NCBI GenBank assembly: GCA_963752745.1 | Contig: CAVWAK010000005.1 | Location: forward strand, 10,682 to 74,681 | From: Thiogranum sp963752745 | GTDB lineage: Bacteria; Pseudomonadota; Gammaproteobacteria; DSM-19610 | Reading direction: 5' to 3' | Length of the DNA: 64,000 nucleotides | In this document: positions 51,098 to 60,241 of the stretch, one piece after another | How the letters are laid out: each line of letters starts with the position of its first letter | Numbering within the stretch: the first letter of the stretch is position 1 | The notes under the pieces: generated by a model | Seen by the model: the letters and a program-made list of their open reading frames with translations, nothing else | The model's database searches: none | What the model was told of the DNA's origin: nothing | Made by a program: the position numbers and the translations under genes

Positions 51098-54000
51098 GCC
51101 ACTTGCTCCTGATGCAAATCCTGTAATTTAACTACCGAGGGCGTATCGATACAGGACAATGCCAGGCTTGTCGCATATGCATGGGCAATCGTCGTGCTGT
51201 ACGGCACCTTGTGTTGCAAGGCTGCACCACGAATGGTGTAGGAGTCGGCAATAGCCTGTTTGCCCTCTGTCGTATTCACGATTAGATCAACCTGGTCGTT
51301 CTTGATCATATCCACAATATGAGGGCGGCCCTCGGTTACTTTGTTAGCCACTTCGCAAGCAATACCTGCAGCGCTGATAGCCTCCGCAGTTCCGCGTGTG
51401 GCAACAATAGTAAACCCAAGATTGGTGAGTTCGCGCGATACCTGCACCGCTTCATCCTTGTCAGTATTGCGCACACTGACAAAAACCTTGCCTGAGCGCG
51501 GCAGCGCTTCGCCGGCACCGATTTGCGCCTTGGCAAAGGCCTCTCCGAAACTGCGACCAACACCCATGACCTCACCGGTGGATTTCATTTCCGGCCCCAG
51601 CAACGGGTCGACGCCCGGGAATTTGACGAACGGAAACACAGCCTCTTTAACAGAATAATAGGATGGCACGAGTTCCTCGGTAACACCCTGCTCCTTCAGA
51701 GACCGCCCGGCCATGCAACGCGCTGCGATCTTGGCGAGTGGCACCCCTGTTGCCTTGGATACGAAAGGCACTGTCCGCGAAGCGCGCGGGTTCACTTCAA
51801 GGATGTAAACATCTTCATCCTTGATGGCAAACTGGGCATTTAACAGACCTACCACATTCAGCTCAAGCGCCATGGCACGCATTTGCTCACGCATCCGGTC
51901 CTGTATTTCGCTACTCAGGCTGTATGCCGGCAATGAACACGCGGAGTCACCGGAATGTACACCGGCCTGTTCAATATGCTGCATGATGCCACCGATCAGC
52001 ACATCTTCGCCATCACAGATGGCATCGACATCAACCTCGATAGCATCGTTAAGAAAGTGGTCAAGGAGCACCGGAGACTCGTTGGAAACACTCACAGCCT
52101 CGGTCATATAGGTGCGTAAATCGTCTTCATTGTAGACAATTTCCATGGCCCTTCCGCCCAGCACATAGGACGGCCGCACCACCAGCGGGTAGTCGATTTC
52201 TTCGGCCAGAGCGATAGCCGCCTCGACGCTACGTGCTGTACGGTTAGGTGGTTGCAGCAATTCAAGCTTATGAATCATGTGCTGGAAGCGCTCACGGTCT
52301 TCAGCAAGATCGATACTGTCCGGAGTGGTACCGATAATCGGCGCACCGGCCGCTTCCAGTGCACGCGCCAGCTTCAGCGGTGTTTGTCCACCGTACTGCA
52401 CAATGACGCCTGTGGGTTGCTCCTTGTTTATAACCTCAAGCACATCCTCAAGCGTCAATGGCTCGAAATACAGCCTGTCAGACGTATCGTAATCTGTGGA
52501 AACCGTCTCCGGGTTGCAGTTCACCATGATGGTTTCGTAACCATCCTCGCGCATTGCCAGCGCCGCGTGCACGCAACAGTAATCAAATTCAATGCCCTGG
52601 CCGATACGGTTAGGCCCGCCCCCCAGCACCATGATTTTTTTCTTATTGGTGGGTTCGGCTTCGCACTCTTCCTCGTACGTGGAATACATGTAGGCGGTAC
52701 TGGTAGAAAATTCCGCAGCACAGGTGTCGACGCGTTTGTACACGGGGCGCACATCGAACTCATGGCGCAACTTGCGGAAAGCTGTTTCGTCAAAATTCAG
52801 CAGACTGGCAAGCCGGCGATCGGAAAAGCCCTTGCGCTTGAGTTTACGCACGCGCTGTTTATTCAAGCCGCTAATGCCCTGCTCGCGAACTTCCTCTTCG
52901 AGTTGAATCAGTTCGTCAATCTGTTCCAGGAACCAGGGGTCAATCCTGGTCAACCCGTGCACTTCTTCAAGGTCCAGTCCCGCACGTAAAGCATCTGCCA
53001 GATAGAGGATCCGTTCAGCACCCGGTTCGCGCAGTTCACGGCGGATCAGGTCAAGTGCGCCGTCCTGCTTCAGGTCAACCAGTTCATCAAACCCGTCGAT
53101 ACCGGTTTCCAATCCACGCAGCGCCTTTTGCATGGACTCTTGCAGTGTACGGCCTATAGCCATGACTTCCCCCACAGACTTCATCTGCGTAGTCAGGCGG
53201 TTTTCGGCCTGCGGGAATTTCTCGAAGGTAAATCTGGGTATTTTGGTGACAACGTAATCGATACTCGGCTCGAAAGATGCGGGCGTTGCACCGCCGGTAA
53301 TTTCGTTCTGTAACTCGTCCAGCGTGTAGCCCACGGCGAGCTTTGCAGCAACTTTTGCGATCGGGAAACCAGTAGCTTTGGACGCCAGCGCCGAGGAGCG
53401 CGACACCCGCGGATTCATTTCGATAATGATCATATGGCCGTTATCGGGGTTGATGGCGAACTGCACATTCGAGCCCCCGGTCTCCACGCCGATTTCACGC
53501 AACACCGCCAGCGAGGCGTTACGCATGATCTGGTATTCCTTGTCGGTCAGCGTCTGGGCAGGAGCCACGGTGATGGAATCACCGGTATGCACGCCCATGG
53601 GATCAAAGTTCTCAATCGAGCAGATAATAATGCAGTTATCCCGGTGGTCACGCACCACTTCCATTTCGTATTCTTTCCAACCGAGAATGGATTCTTCAAC
53701 CAGCAACTCGTTGGTCGGTGACAACTCCAGCCCACGTTCACAGATCTCGACGAATTCCTGCTTGTTATAAGCAATACCGCCACCGCTGCCACCCATGGTA
53801 AATGATGGCCTGATTACTGTAGGAAAACCCACCTGGGCCTGCACCTGCAGGGCCTCTTCCATACTGTGGGCTACTGCCGCACGCGGCATATCAAGGCCGA
53901 TTTTCAGCATGGCTTCGCGGAACTTGTCCCGATCCTCGGCCTTGTCAATGGCCTCACGGTTCGCACCAATCATTTCTACACCGAATTTCTCCAGCACGCC

Positions 54001-54315
54001 TTCACGTGCCAGGTCGAGCGCACAGTTGAGCGCAGTCTGACCACCCATGGTGGGCAGCAATACGTCCGGTCGTTCCTTTTCGATAATCAGCGCTACCGTT
54101 TCCCAGTTGATGGGTTCGATATAGGTCGCATCGGCACTGCCGGGGTCCGTCATGATGGTGGCCGGATTGGAGTTAACCAGGATGACGCGGTAACCCTCTT
54201 CCTTGAGCGCCTTGCAGGCCTGTGCCCCGGAATAATCGAACTCGCAGGCCTGACCGATTACAATCGGCCCAGCGCCAATTATCAGGACACTCTGGATATC
54301 TGTTCTTTTTGGCAT
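51094..54315 (-). CDS. carB: Carbamoyl-phosphate synthase large subunit
   Basis: A 1073-residue enzyme forming carbamoyl phosphate from bicarbonate, ammonia and two ATP for arginine and pyrimidine synthesis. Two homologous ATP-grasp halves are visible (VLIIGAGPIVIGQACEFDYS at the start and VLGGGPNRIGQGIEFDYCCV in the middle). A C-terminal MGS-like regulatory domain includes VSVRNTDKDEAV and VDLIVNTTEGK. Start ATG overlaps the carA stop by one base (TGATG). Fully intact at family length. Confidence 0.98.
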   Translation of the reverse strand: MPKRTDIQSVLIIGAGPIVIGQACEFDYSGAQACKALKEEGYRVILVNSNPATIMTDPGSADATYIEPINWETVALIIEKERPDVLLPTMGGQTALNCALDLAREGVLEKFGVEMIGANREAIDKAEDRDKFREAMLKIGLDMPRAAVAHSMEEALQVQAQVGFPTVIRPSFTMGGSGGGIAYNKQEFVEICERGLELSPTNELLVEESILGWKEYEMEVVRDHRDNCIIICSIENFDPMGVHTGDSITVAPAQTLTDKEYQIMRNASLAVLREIGVETGGSNVQFAINPDNGHMIIIEMNPRVSRSSALASKATGFPIAKVAAKLAVGYTLDELQNEITGGATPASFEPSIDYVVTKIPRFTFEKFPQAENRLTTQMKSVGEVMAIGRTLQESMQKALRGLETGIDGFDELVDLKQDGALDLIRRELREPGAERILYLADALRAGLDLEEVHGLTRIDPWFLEQIDELIQLEEEVREQGISGLNKQRVRKLKRKGFSDRRLASLLNFDETAFRKLRHEFDVRPVYKRVDTCAAEFSTSTAYMYSTYEEECEAEPTNKKKIMVLGGGPNRIGQGIEFDYCCVHAALAMREDGYETIMVNCNPETVSTDYDTSDRLYFEPLTLEDVLEVINKEQPTGVIVQYGGQTPLKLARALEAAGAPIIGTTPDSIDLAEDRERFQHMIHKLELLQPPNRTARSVEAAIALAEEIDYPLVVRPSYVLGGRAMEIVYNEDDLRTYMTEAVSVSNESPVLLDHFLNDAIEVDVDAICDGEDVLIGGIMQHIEQAGVHSGDSACSLPAYSLSSEIQDRMREQMRAMALELNVVGLLNAQFAIKDEDVYILEVNPRASRTVPFVSKATGVPLAKIAARCMAGRSLKEQGVTEELVPSYYSVKEAVFPFVKFPGVDPLLGPEMKSTGEVMGVGRSFGEAFAKAQIGAGEALPRSGKVFVSVRNTDKDEAVQVSRELTNLGFTIVATRGTAEAISAAGIACEVANKVTEGRPHIVDMIKNDQVDLIVNTTEGKQAIADSYTIRGAALQHKVPYSTTIAHAYATSLALSCIDTPSVVKLQDLHQEQVA

Positions 54316-55475
54316 CAGGAACCCTGTACTCTGGCACGCTCGCGCTGGCTTTCGATTAATTCAATGAAGTGATCGAATAATGGCGCCACGTCATGCGGCC
54401 CCGGACTTGCCTCGGGGTGTCCCTGAAAGCTGAAAGCCGGTTTATCCGTACGGTGTACACCTTGCAGTGAACCATCGAACAGTGATTTATGAGTCACGCT
54501 CAGACAGTCCGGCAACTTGTCTCCATCAACCGCAAAGCCATGGTTCTGGCTGGTAATCATCACCACCCCGGAGTCCAGATCCTGTACCGGGTGGTTAGCA
54601 CCGTGATGACCAAATTTCATTTTTACTGTCTGCGCACCACTGGCCAGCGACAGCAACTGGTGCCCCAGACAAATGCCAAACACCGGCAAACCGGTATCGA
54701 CGATCTCTTGAATCGCACTGATTGCATAGTCACAAGGTTCCGGATCGCCCGGTCCGTTGGACAGGAATACACCATCCGGATTGAGTGCCAGCACATCGTC
54801 GGCCGGGGTCTGCGCGGGCACCACGGTTAGACGACAGCCGCGGTCAACCAGCATGCGCAGGATGTTGCGTTTTACACCGTAGTCGAACGCCACCACGTGG
54901 TAAGGCAGGCTCGCCGCCTTGCTCGGCTCCGGCAAACCGCCATCCAGTGTCCAGCTGCCCTGCGTCCATTCATAGCGCTCGTCCGTAGTCACCTCTTTCG
55001 CGAGGTCCATACCCTTCAACCCGGGGAAAGCGCGCGCCGCTTCAAGCGCGGCGTTTTCGTCAATCTGTTCCCCCGCAACCAGGCAACCGTTCTGCGCACC
55101 CTTCTCACGCAAAATCCTGGTAAGGCGGCGGGTATCTATCTCAGCTATCGCGACCACGCCCTGGGACTGAAGATAGTCACCCAGGCTCTGCTCGCTGCGA
55201 TAACTGCTCAGACGTCGTGGCAAATCGCGAATGATCAAACCCGCACACTGAATCTTTTCCGACTCTTCATCTTCGTGGTTAACACCGGTATTGCCGATAT
55301 GAGGATAGGTCAGCGTCACCATCTGGCGCGCATAGGAAGGATCCGTGAGGATCTCCTGGTAACCGGTCATGGCGGTGTTAAACACCACCTCACCGACACT
55401 CTGGCCAGCCGAACCGATCGACCGGCCCCAAAACAGGCTGCCGTCTTCTAGGGCCAACAAGGCCAATGTACTCAA
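54315..55475 (-). CDS. carA: Carbamoyl-phosphate synthase small (glutamine amidotransferase) subunit
   Basis: A 386-residue subunit supplying ammonia from glutamine. N-terminal ALLALEDGSLFWGRSIG, TGYQEILTDPSY, then a class I amidotransferase domain with nucleophile Cys in VFGICLGHQLLSL and His/Glu near QGHPEASPGPHD. It begins with TTG at 55475, five bases behind GGAGG. Followed by carB and greA in one operon. Confidence 0.97.
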   Translation of the reverse strand: MSTLALLALEDGSLFWGRSIGSAGQSVGEVVFNTAMTGYQEILTDPSYARQMVTLTYPHIGNTGVNHEDEESEKIQCAGLIIRDLPRRLSSYRSEQSLGDYLQSQGVVAIAEIDTRRLTRILREKGAQNGCLVAGEQIDENAALEAARAFPGLKGMDLAKEVTTDERYEWTQGSWTLDGGLPEPSKAASLPYHVVAFDYGVKRNILRMLVDRGCRLTVVPAQTPADDVLALNPDGVFLSNGPGDPEPCDYAISAIQEIVDTGLPVFGICLGHQLLSLASGAQTVKMKFGHHGANHPVQDLDSGVVMITSQNHGFAVDGDKLPDCLSVTHKSLFDGSLQGVHRTDKPAFSFQGHPEASPGPHDVAPLFDHFIELIESQRERARVQGS

Positions 55476-55566
55476 GGAAACCTCCGCCGCTGGAGTTAGT
55501 TACAGTCAAACGCCGGCGAATAGCCGGACGGCTTCACGCCGGGATCACGGCATTGGAAGCGGCAGA

Positions 55567-55595
55567 ATTGTACTCGATGCGCCTTGCGCTAACAA
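55567..55595 (-). promoter_or_regulatory. Promoter of the carAB-greA operon
   Basis: On the minus strand TTGTTA (55590-55595) and TACAAT (55567-55572) are spaced by 17 bases. Transcription would start near 55560 and give a leader of about 85 bases. That leader contains GC-rich inverted segments (55510-55545, CGCCGGCG/CCGGC types) that could fold; no clear arginine or pyrimidine operator was identified. Confidence 0.5.
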
Positions 55596-55671
55596 GATGT
55601 AAGCTTGTGAAAACATTATGCTTTGAAGGTTTGGCGAGCAAAACAGACATGTTCACCATCAGTGGCGACAT

Positions 55672-56145
55672 CTAAGTGCCTGTTGCAGTTTGAAGAAACT
55701 CCCGCAGGGGAGCCTCCATGAGTTCACGCACCCGTGGCAATGTCCGGTTCACGTCTTCCATTGAGCAGGCTCCATCCTCTGCATCCACACCGACACCGAT
55801 CAGCACAACCCTGGGTGGCTGGTCCGTCAGCGCAGGAATCAGTGCCAGGGCTTCACCGACACCGATACCGTGCGTTGAATGCAATTCCTTCCGGCGGGTC
55901 AGATCCCCACTATCGACTTCGACCGCTGTGCCCGGTTCAGCACACACCGCATCGATGAGAATGGCGAGATCGCAGCCAGCCACCAATTGCCACAATTGGG
56001 CGGGAAAAACGCACTGCGAAAATGAAACCGTTCCCGCGGGCAGGCGTGCCGGCAATTCGCTGCGCTGCAATGCATCGGCCACCAGCCATCCCGCCTGGTC
56101 GGCACCGTGGGGCGAACCGATACCAATTATCCGTACCGGCGTCAC
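55672..56145 (-). CDS. [NiFe] hydrogenase maturation endopeptidase (HycI/HyaD family)
   Basis: A 157-residue protease that trims the C-terminus of the hydrogenase large subunit after nickel insertion. The N-terminal RIIGIGSPHGADQAGW carries the metal-binding acid in place of the more common GNxLxxDDG; LAILIDAVCAEPG supplies the second acid and HSTHGIGVGEAL the His. GTG 56145 overlaps the large-subunit stop (GTGA); longer in-frame starts lie within that gene. Last gene of the hydrogenase operon. Confidence 0.88.
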   Translation of the reverse strand: MTPVRIIGIGSPHGADQAGWLVADALQRSELPARLPAGTVSFSQCVFPAQLWQLVAGCDLAILIDAVCAEPGTAVEVDSGDLTRRKELHSTHGIGVGEALALIPALTDQPPRVVLIGVGVDAEDGACSMEDVNRTLPRVRELMEAPLREFLQTATGT

Positions 56146-57446
56146 TTCCCCTTGCGCTCCATGTTCATGCGCAGGAAGTGGGTTGCACAGGAAATGCACG
56201 GGTCATAGTTGCGAATTACTGTTTCCGCATGCAAACGTAACGCGCTCTCGTCCCGGTCCAGCCCGAAAGTCTGCAGCGATGCATGCAGATCCGCTTCGAT
56301 CCGCGCCTGGTTCTGGCTGGTCGGTGGCACAATCTGCGCCTTCACAATGTGTCCCTTGTCATCCGTTTCGTAACGGTGCCATAACAGACCGCGTGGTGCT
56401 TCGGTACAACCAAAACCGACACCGGCACGTGGCATGACAGGCACATGCGGTGGCCCGCTGATGTCTGCCTCCTCAAGCACTGTCATTGCCTCTTCAATGG
56501 CATAGAGCAATTCGATGGCTCGCGCCACGATACTGTGAAACATATTGCGACTCGGGAAACTGATACCCGTGTCCTCAATCAGTGCACGTATGCCAGCCGG
56601 CAAGCGTTCGAGGTTAAGATTTATGCGTGCCAGCGGCCCTACCAGGTAGGGGCCGTCGTGCAGGCTCGCGTGCAGCGCAGTCGAATACGGCGCCTGAAAT
56701 TCCTCGAAATGCTGCTCGAACTCCTCGATGGGGATGTCCAGCCCCTCGCTGGAAACCAGCCGGCCCTCGTTCATCGGGTATTCATCGGGATGCGAAACCG
56801 AAACACTACAAAATGACTGGTCATCATCGGGCAGATCCAGCCCGGCGGCCCAGGCCACCAACTCGCGAGCATCCTTCCGCCCGGCTTGCAGCCTGGCCAG
56901 CATTATCCCGACTTCGCTGGCCGTCGGGAGACGATGGAAACCGCCCACACAGGCGCCTACCGGGTGAACTGAACGCGCGCCCAGCAAGGCGATGAGGTCG
57001 TTACCCAGCGCCTGCAGGCGGAGACCACGTCGAACTTCATCCGGATATTGAGCGGCCATCTCCGTGACGCTGTTGAATCCCACGAAGTCCGGCGCCGCCA
57101 GCAGGTGAATATGCAGCGCATGACTCTGAATCCACTCACCACAATAGAACAACCGCCGCCAACGGCGTACCGACGGACCCGGATCGATATCGAAAACCTG
57201 CTCCAGCGCGTGCACCGCACTCATCTGATACGCCACCGGGCAGATGCCGCAGATACGAGCAACCATGTCGGGCACTTCATGCCAGGCCCGACCTTCAAGA
57301 AATTTTTCGAACAGGCGCGGCGGCTCGTAGATGCGCAGCCGCAGGGATTCGATTTCGTTTCCGTTAATCGACAGGTCGAGCGCGCCCTCACCCTCCACCC
57401 GCGCAAGCACCGGCACCTTGATGCGTACCTGGCGTTCCTCAGTCAT
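56142..57446 (-). CDS. hydA: [NiFe] hydrogenase large (alpha) subunit, group 3b / sulfhydrogenase type
   Basis: A 434-residue catalytic subunit. Nickel ligands are RICGICP (N-terminal CxxC) and DPCISCATH (C-terminal CxxC, His). The 11 residues after that His, FLRMNMERKGK, are the expected peptide removed by the adjacent maturation protease. KVPVLARVEGEGALDL at the start is typical of the F420/NAD(P)-linked group 3. ATG 57446 overlaps the small-subunit gene by eight bases. With beta and gamma subunits it would interconvert H2 and protons using NAD(P)(H). Confidence 0.95.
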   Translation of the reverse strand: MTEERQVRIKVPVLARVEGEGALDLSINGNEIESLRLRIYEPPRLFEKFLEGRAWHEVPDMVARICGICPVAYQMSAVHALEQVFDIDPGPSVRRWRRLFYCGEWIQSHALHIHLLAAPDFVGFNSVTEMAAQYPDEVRRGLRLQALGNDLIALLGARSVHPVGACVGGFHRLPTASEVGIMLARLQAGRKDARELVAWAAGLDLPDDDQSFCSVSVSHPDEYPMNEGRLVSSEGLDIPIEEFEQHFEEFQAPYSTALHASLHDGPYLVGPLARINLNLERLPAGIRALIEDTGISFPSRNMFHSIVARAIELLYAIEEAMTVLEEADISGPPHVPVMPRAGVGFGCTEAPRGLLWHRYETDDKGHIVKAQIVPPTSQNQARIEADLHASLQTFGLDRDESALRLHAETVIRNYDPCISCATHFLRMNMERKGK

Positions 57447-58215
57447 CGGCACTGCTCCATTGCTTGCCGGCATCCAGATATTCAGGCGCATGGCTGTTGA
57501 TTGACTGGAAACGCCGGGTAATATCGCTATCAACCAGTCCCAGGCCACTAAAGCGCTGTCCCAGGGCCGAGGTGTTCGGCGACTCAGACGGCCCGAAGCA
57601 GGCATAGCAGTCACGCCCGAAGCGTGGACACAAGGCACCACAACCGGTTCGTGTTACCGGCCCCATACAAGGTACGCCGCGGGTGACCATCACACAGACC
57701 GCCTGCTGACGCTTGCACTCCATACAAACTTTTTCTTTTTCCACGACCGGCGTCACACCCGACAGCAATGAACGCACCGCGGCCAGCAACTGCGCACCGT
57801 TGACCGGGCAACCCCACAACTCAAAGTCGACGGGTACGTGATCACGAATCGGTGTTGTGGTATCGAGACTGTCCAGGTGTTCCGGACTGGCATAGATATC
57901 AGCATGCCAGGCCGGTGAGTCCGCAAGGTTGCGTAGTGCCTGCAAGCCACCTGCAGTTGCACAAGCGCCTATCGTTACCAGGAGGTCGCTGGTGGCGCGT
58001 ACCTGCCTTATGCGCTCAACATCTTCCCTGGTGTTGATGCTGCCCTCGACAAAGGCAATCGCCACATGCGATTCCTGGTCGATCGGACCAGCCTCGGCAA
58101 AGTGCACAATATCCACCAGGCTATCGAGCGTAAGTAATTCTTCACCAGCATTGAGAAAGGCCAGCTGACAACCATCACAGGAACTGAACTTGTGCACAGC
58201 GATGCGCGGCTTCAT
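57439..58215 (-). CDS. hydD: [NiFe] hydrogenase small (delta) subunit
   Basis: A 258-residue iron-sulfur subunit resembling oxidoreductase NADH:ubiquinone 20 kDa-type proteins. Proximal cluster ligands begin at SSCDGCQLAFL, with further Cys in TIGACATAGG and ELWGCPVNG; a second set of Cys (VCMECKRQQAVC, GCGALCPRFGRDCYACFG) binds additional [4Fe-4S] clusters. No Tat signal, so it is cytosolic, as expected for group 3. ATG overlaps the gamma-subunit stop by four bases. Confidence 0.94.
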   Translation of the reverse strand: MKPRIAVHKFSSCDGCQLAFLNAGEELLTLDSLVDIVHFAEAGPIDQESHVAIAFVEGSINTREDVERIRQVRATSDLLVTIGACATAGGLQALRNLADSPAWHADIYASPEHLDSLDTTTPIRDHVPVDFELWGCPVNGAQLLAAVRSLLSGVTPVVEKEKVCMECKRQQAVCVMVTRGVPCMGPVTRTGCGALCPRFGRDCYACFGPSESPNTSALGQRFSGLGLVDSDITRRFQSINSHAPEYLDAGKQWSSADD

Positions 58216-59048
58216 ATCCCACGTACCCCGAGTTGCTGACGGATTTCCGGATATGCGAACACCGGGCCGTTTTTACAGATGAAGGCCTCACCATACTGGC
58301 AGTGGCCGCAGTGTCCGACTGCGCACTGCATGTTACGTTCCATGCTCAGCCAGATGTGATCTGCCCGGTAGCCACGCGCCAACAGATTCTCGACTGACGC
58401 CAGCATCATGGGTTCTGGCCCGCAGATCAAAGCAACGGTATTTGCTGTTTCAAGCTCCAGGCGCTCAAACAGCGCGGTAACCTGCCCGCGGAGACCCGTC
58501 CAGTTAGCATCTGCAACATCGGCAGCAAGTAGCACCTGCGTATCCGGTAGCGCTGCCCACCGGGCGTAGCGTTCGCGCCAGATCATGTCGTCACTATGTT
58601 TGACACCCTGCAATATAGCGACCCGGTGGTAGCGTTCACGGTGATTTATCAGCTGCTTGATGACCGGCAAAACCGGCGCGCAGCCGAGGCCACCGGTCAC
58701 CACCAGAATATTGCTGCCCGGCAACGTCGCCATTGGCCAGCCGCGACCAAAAGGTCCGCGCAAGCCGATGCGATCGCCTTCGCGCAGCGCTGCCAGTCCC
58801 TCGGTCACCCGCCCCACTACCCGGATGGTGTGCTGCAAAAAACCCGGCTGTTCGGGATCATCGGCGATCGACACAGGTATTTCACCAACACCGTAGAGGT
58901 ACAGCATATTGAATTGCCCGGCTTCAAAACGGTAAGCCTCATGCCGTTCCGTATCCACCAGGCGCAATGACAGGGTGAAGATAGTTGGCGATTCCTCGAC
59001 CCGACCAACGACTTCGGCTTCGAGTGGCAGGTCGCGTTCAGCAGACAT
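58212..59048 (-). CDS. hydG: Hydrogenase gamma subunit, FAD/NAD(P)-binding with [2Fe-2S]
   Basis: About 278 residues. An N-terminal FAD-binding barrel (FEAGQFNMLYLYG, GLRGPFGRGWP) precedes the NAD(P)-binding fold (ILVVTGGLGCAPVLPVI, ICGPEPMM). The C-terminal CAVGHCGHCQYGEAFICKNGP holds a [2Fe-2S] cluster, as in dihydroorotate dehydrogenase electron-transfer subunits. It passes electrons between NAD(P)H and the beta subunit. ATG 59048 overlaps the beta-subunit 3' end by 11 bases. Confidence 0.93.
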   Translation of the reverse strand: MSAERDLPLEAEVVGRVEESPTIFTLSLRLVDTERHEAYRFEAGQFNMLYLYGVGEIPVSIADDPEQPGFLQHTIRVVGRVTEGLAALREGDRIGLRGPFGRGWPMATLPGSNILVVTGGLGCAPVLPVIKQLINHRERYHRVAILQGVKHSDDMIWRERYARWAALPDTQVLLAADVADANWTGLRGQVTALFERLELETANTVALICGPEPMMLASVENLLARGYRADHIWLSMERNMQCAVGHCGHCQYGEAFICKNGPVFAYPEIRQQLGVRGI

Positions 59049-60147
59049 CACTGTCTCCCAGCACAGCACTTACCTCTTCGCAGATATCGATACCAACAGG
59101 ACACCAGGCAATACAACGCCCGCAACCGACGCAGCCACTGCGTCCATACTGACGATGCCAGGTCCCCAGTTTGTGGGTCAGCCACTGACGGTAACGGTGT
59201 CTGACTTCCTTGCGCACTACCAGGCCATGGATATAACTGTGACCCTCGGTAAAACAGGAATCCCACTGCCGAACATGCTCGCTGGAGGCACCATCAAGCC
59301 GGGCCTCATCGTGCTCACTGTTGCAGAAACAGGTCGGGCAAACCTGGGTACAGCTGCCACAGCTTAAACACCGCTCCGCTACTTCAGCCCAGCGCGGATG
59401 AGCGTGACGCTCGGTCAGTGCGTCGCAAAGGTCACCCGCTGGCAGCGTGCGTGTTTGTGCATCGCGCGCAGCCTGCCGGGCATGATCCACCTTGAGAAAC
59501 TGATCGGCACGAACCGGCTGCAGCGGTAAATCCGCGCATAAGCGGTTGCCGACCTCGCTACCCGGACGGACGACAAACCCGCTATCGAGTTCATCGAGTA
59601 ACAAATCGAAACCGGTTTCGGCGTCTGGCCCATCACCAGTCGACGCGCAAAAACAGGTTTCATCGGGATGTGTGCAATTAACGGCGACCAGCAACAGACT
59701 GTTACGCCGTGCCGCGTACCATGGATCGCTATACTCGCCTTGCAGGAAATGCTGATCCTGCAAGCGCAGCGCTGCCAGATCACAGCTGCGTACGCCAATT
59801 ACGGCGGTGGGAGACGGTGTGTCGATGTTTTCGGAGAAGGCCAGCTGTCCTTGATCGCCTCTGCTGACCTGCCAGAGCGTCTCCCGTGGGCTGAACAACA
59901 AAGGCTTGAGCGCCTGCGGACCGTTGGCCCAGGAAAAATAACGCGGCAACTGGGTGACAGTAGCCCTTACAGAACCGGGCCGGGTCTGCATCATAACGCC
60001 GGCCGGCAGTTCATTCACCGAAGCGATTTCGGTATAGGCAATTGCCCCGTCTCTTAAAACGGGACCCACGCAACGGTAACCGGAACGCTCCAGCACCTGC
60101 AATAATTCACCGAACTGTTGGCGTGGTAAAAACCCTGGGATGTCCAT
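59038..60147 (-). CDS. hydB: Hydrogenase beta subunit, [4Fe-4S] electron-transfer protein
   Basis: A 369-residue sulfhydrogenase beta-type subunit. The long N-terminal domain (about 1-255) is characteristic of the family (VIGVRSCDLAALRLQDQHF, DPWYAARRNSLLLVAVNCTH); two ferredoxin-like [4Fe-4S] motifs follow, CLSCGSCTQVCPTCFCN and CVGCGRCIAWCPVGID. First gene of the five-gene operon, with 95 bases to dapB upstream, where a promoter would have to lie if the operon is independent of dnaKJ-dapB. Confidence 0.94.
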   Translation of the reverse strand: MDIPGFLPRQQFGELLQVLERSGYRCVGPVLRDGAIAYTEIASVNELPAGVMMQTRPGSVRATVTQLPRYFSWANGPQALKPLLFSPRETLWQVSRGDQGQLAFSENIDTPSPTAVIGVRSCDLAALRLQDQHFLQGEYSDPWYAARRNSLLLVAVNCTHPDETCFCASTGDGPDAETGFDLLLDELDSGFVVRPGSEVGNRLCADLPLQPVRADQFLKVDHARQAARDAQTRTLPAGDLCDALTERHAHPRWAEVAERCLSCGSCTQVCPTCFCNSEHDEARLDGASSEHVRQWDSCFTEGHSYIHGLVVRKEVRHRYRQWLTHKLGTWHRQYGRSGCVGCGRCIAWCPVGIDICEEVSAVLGDSDVC

Positions 60148-60241
60148 AACCGGCTTCCACTGAGTACCGTTGACACTCTAGCAGAAGCCCGACGCCTGTC
60201 ATCTGATTAATATCAATAAAGATGCGCAGCAGCGCAAACTG

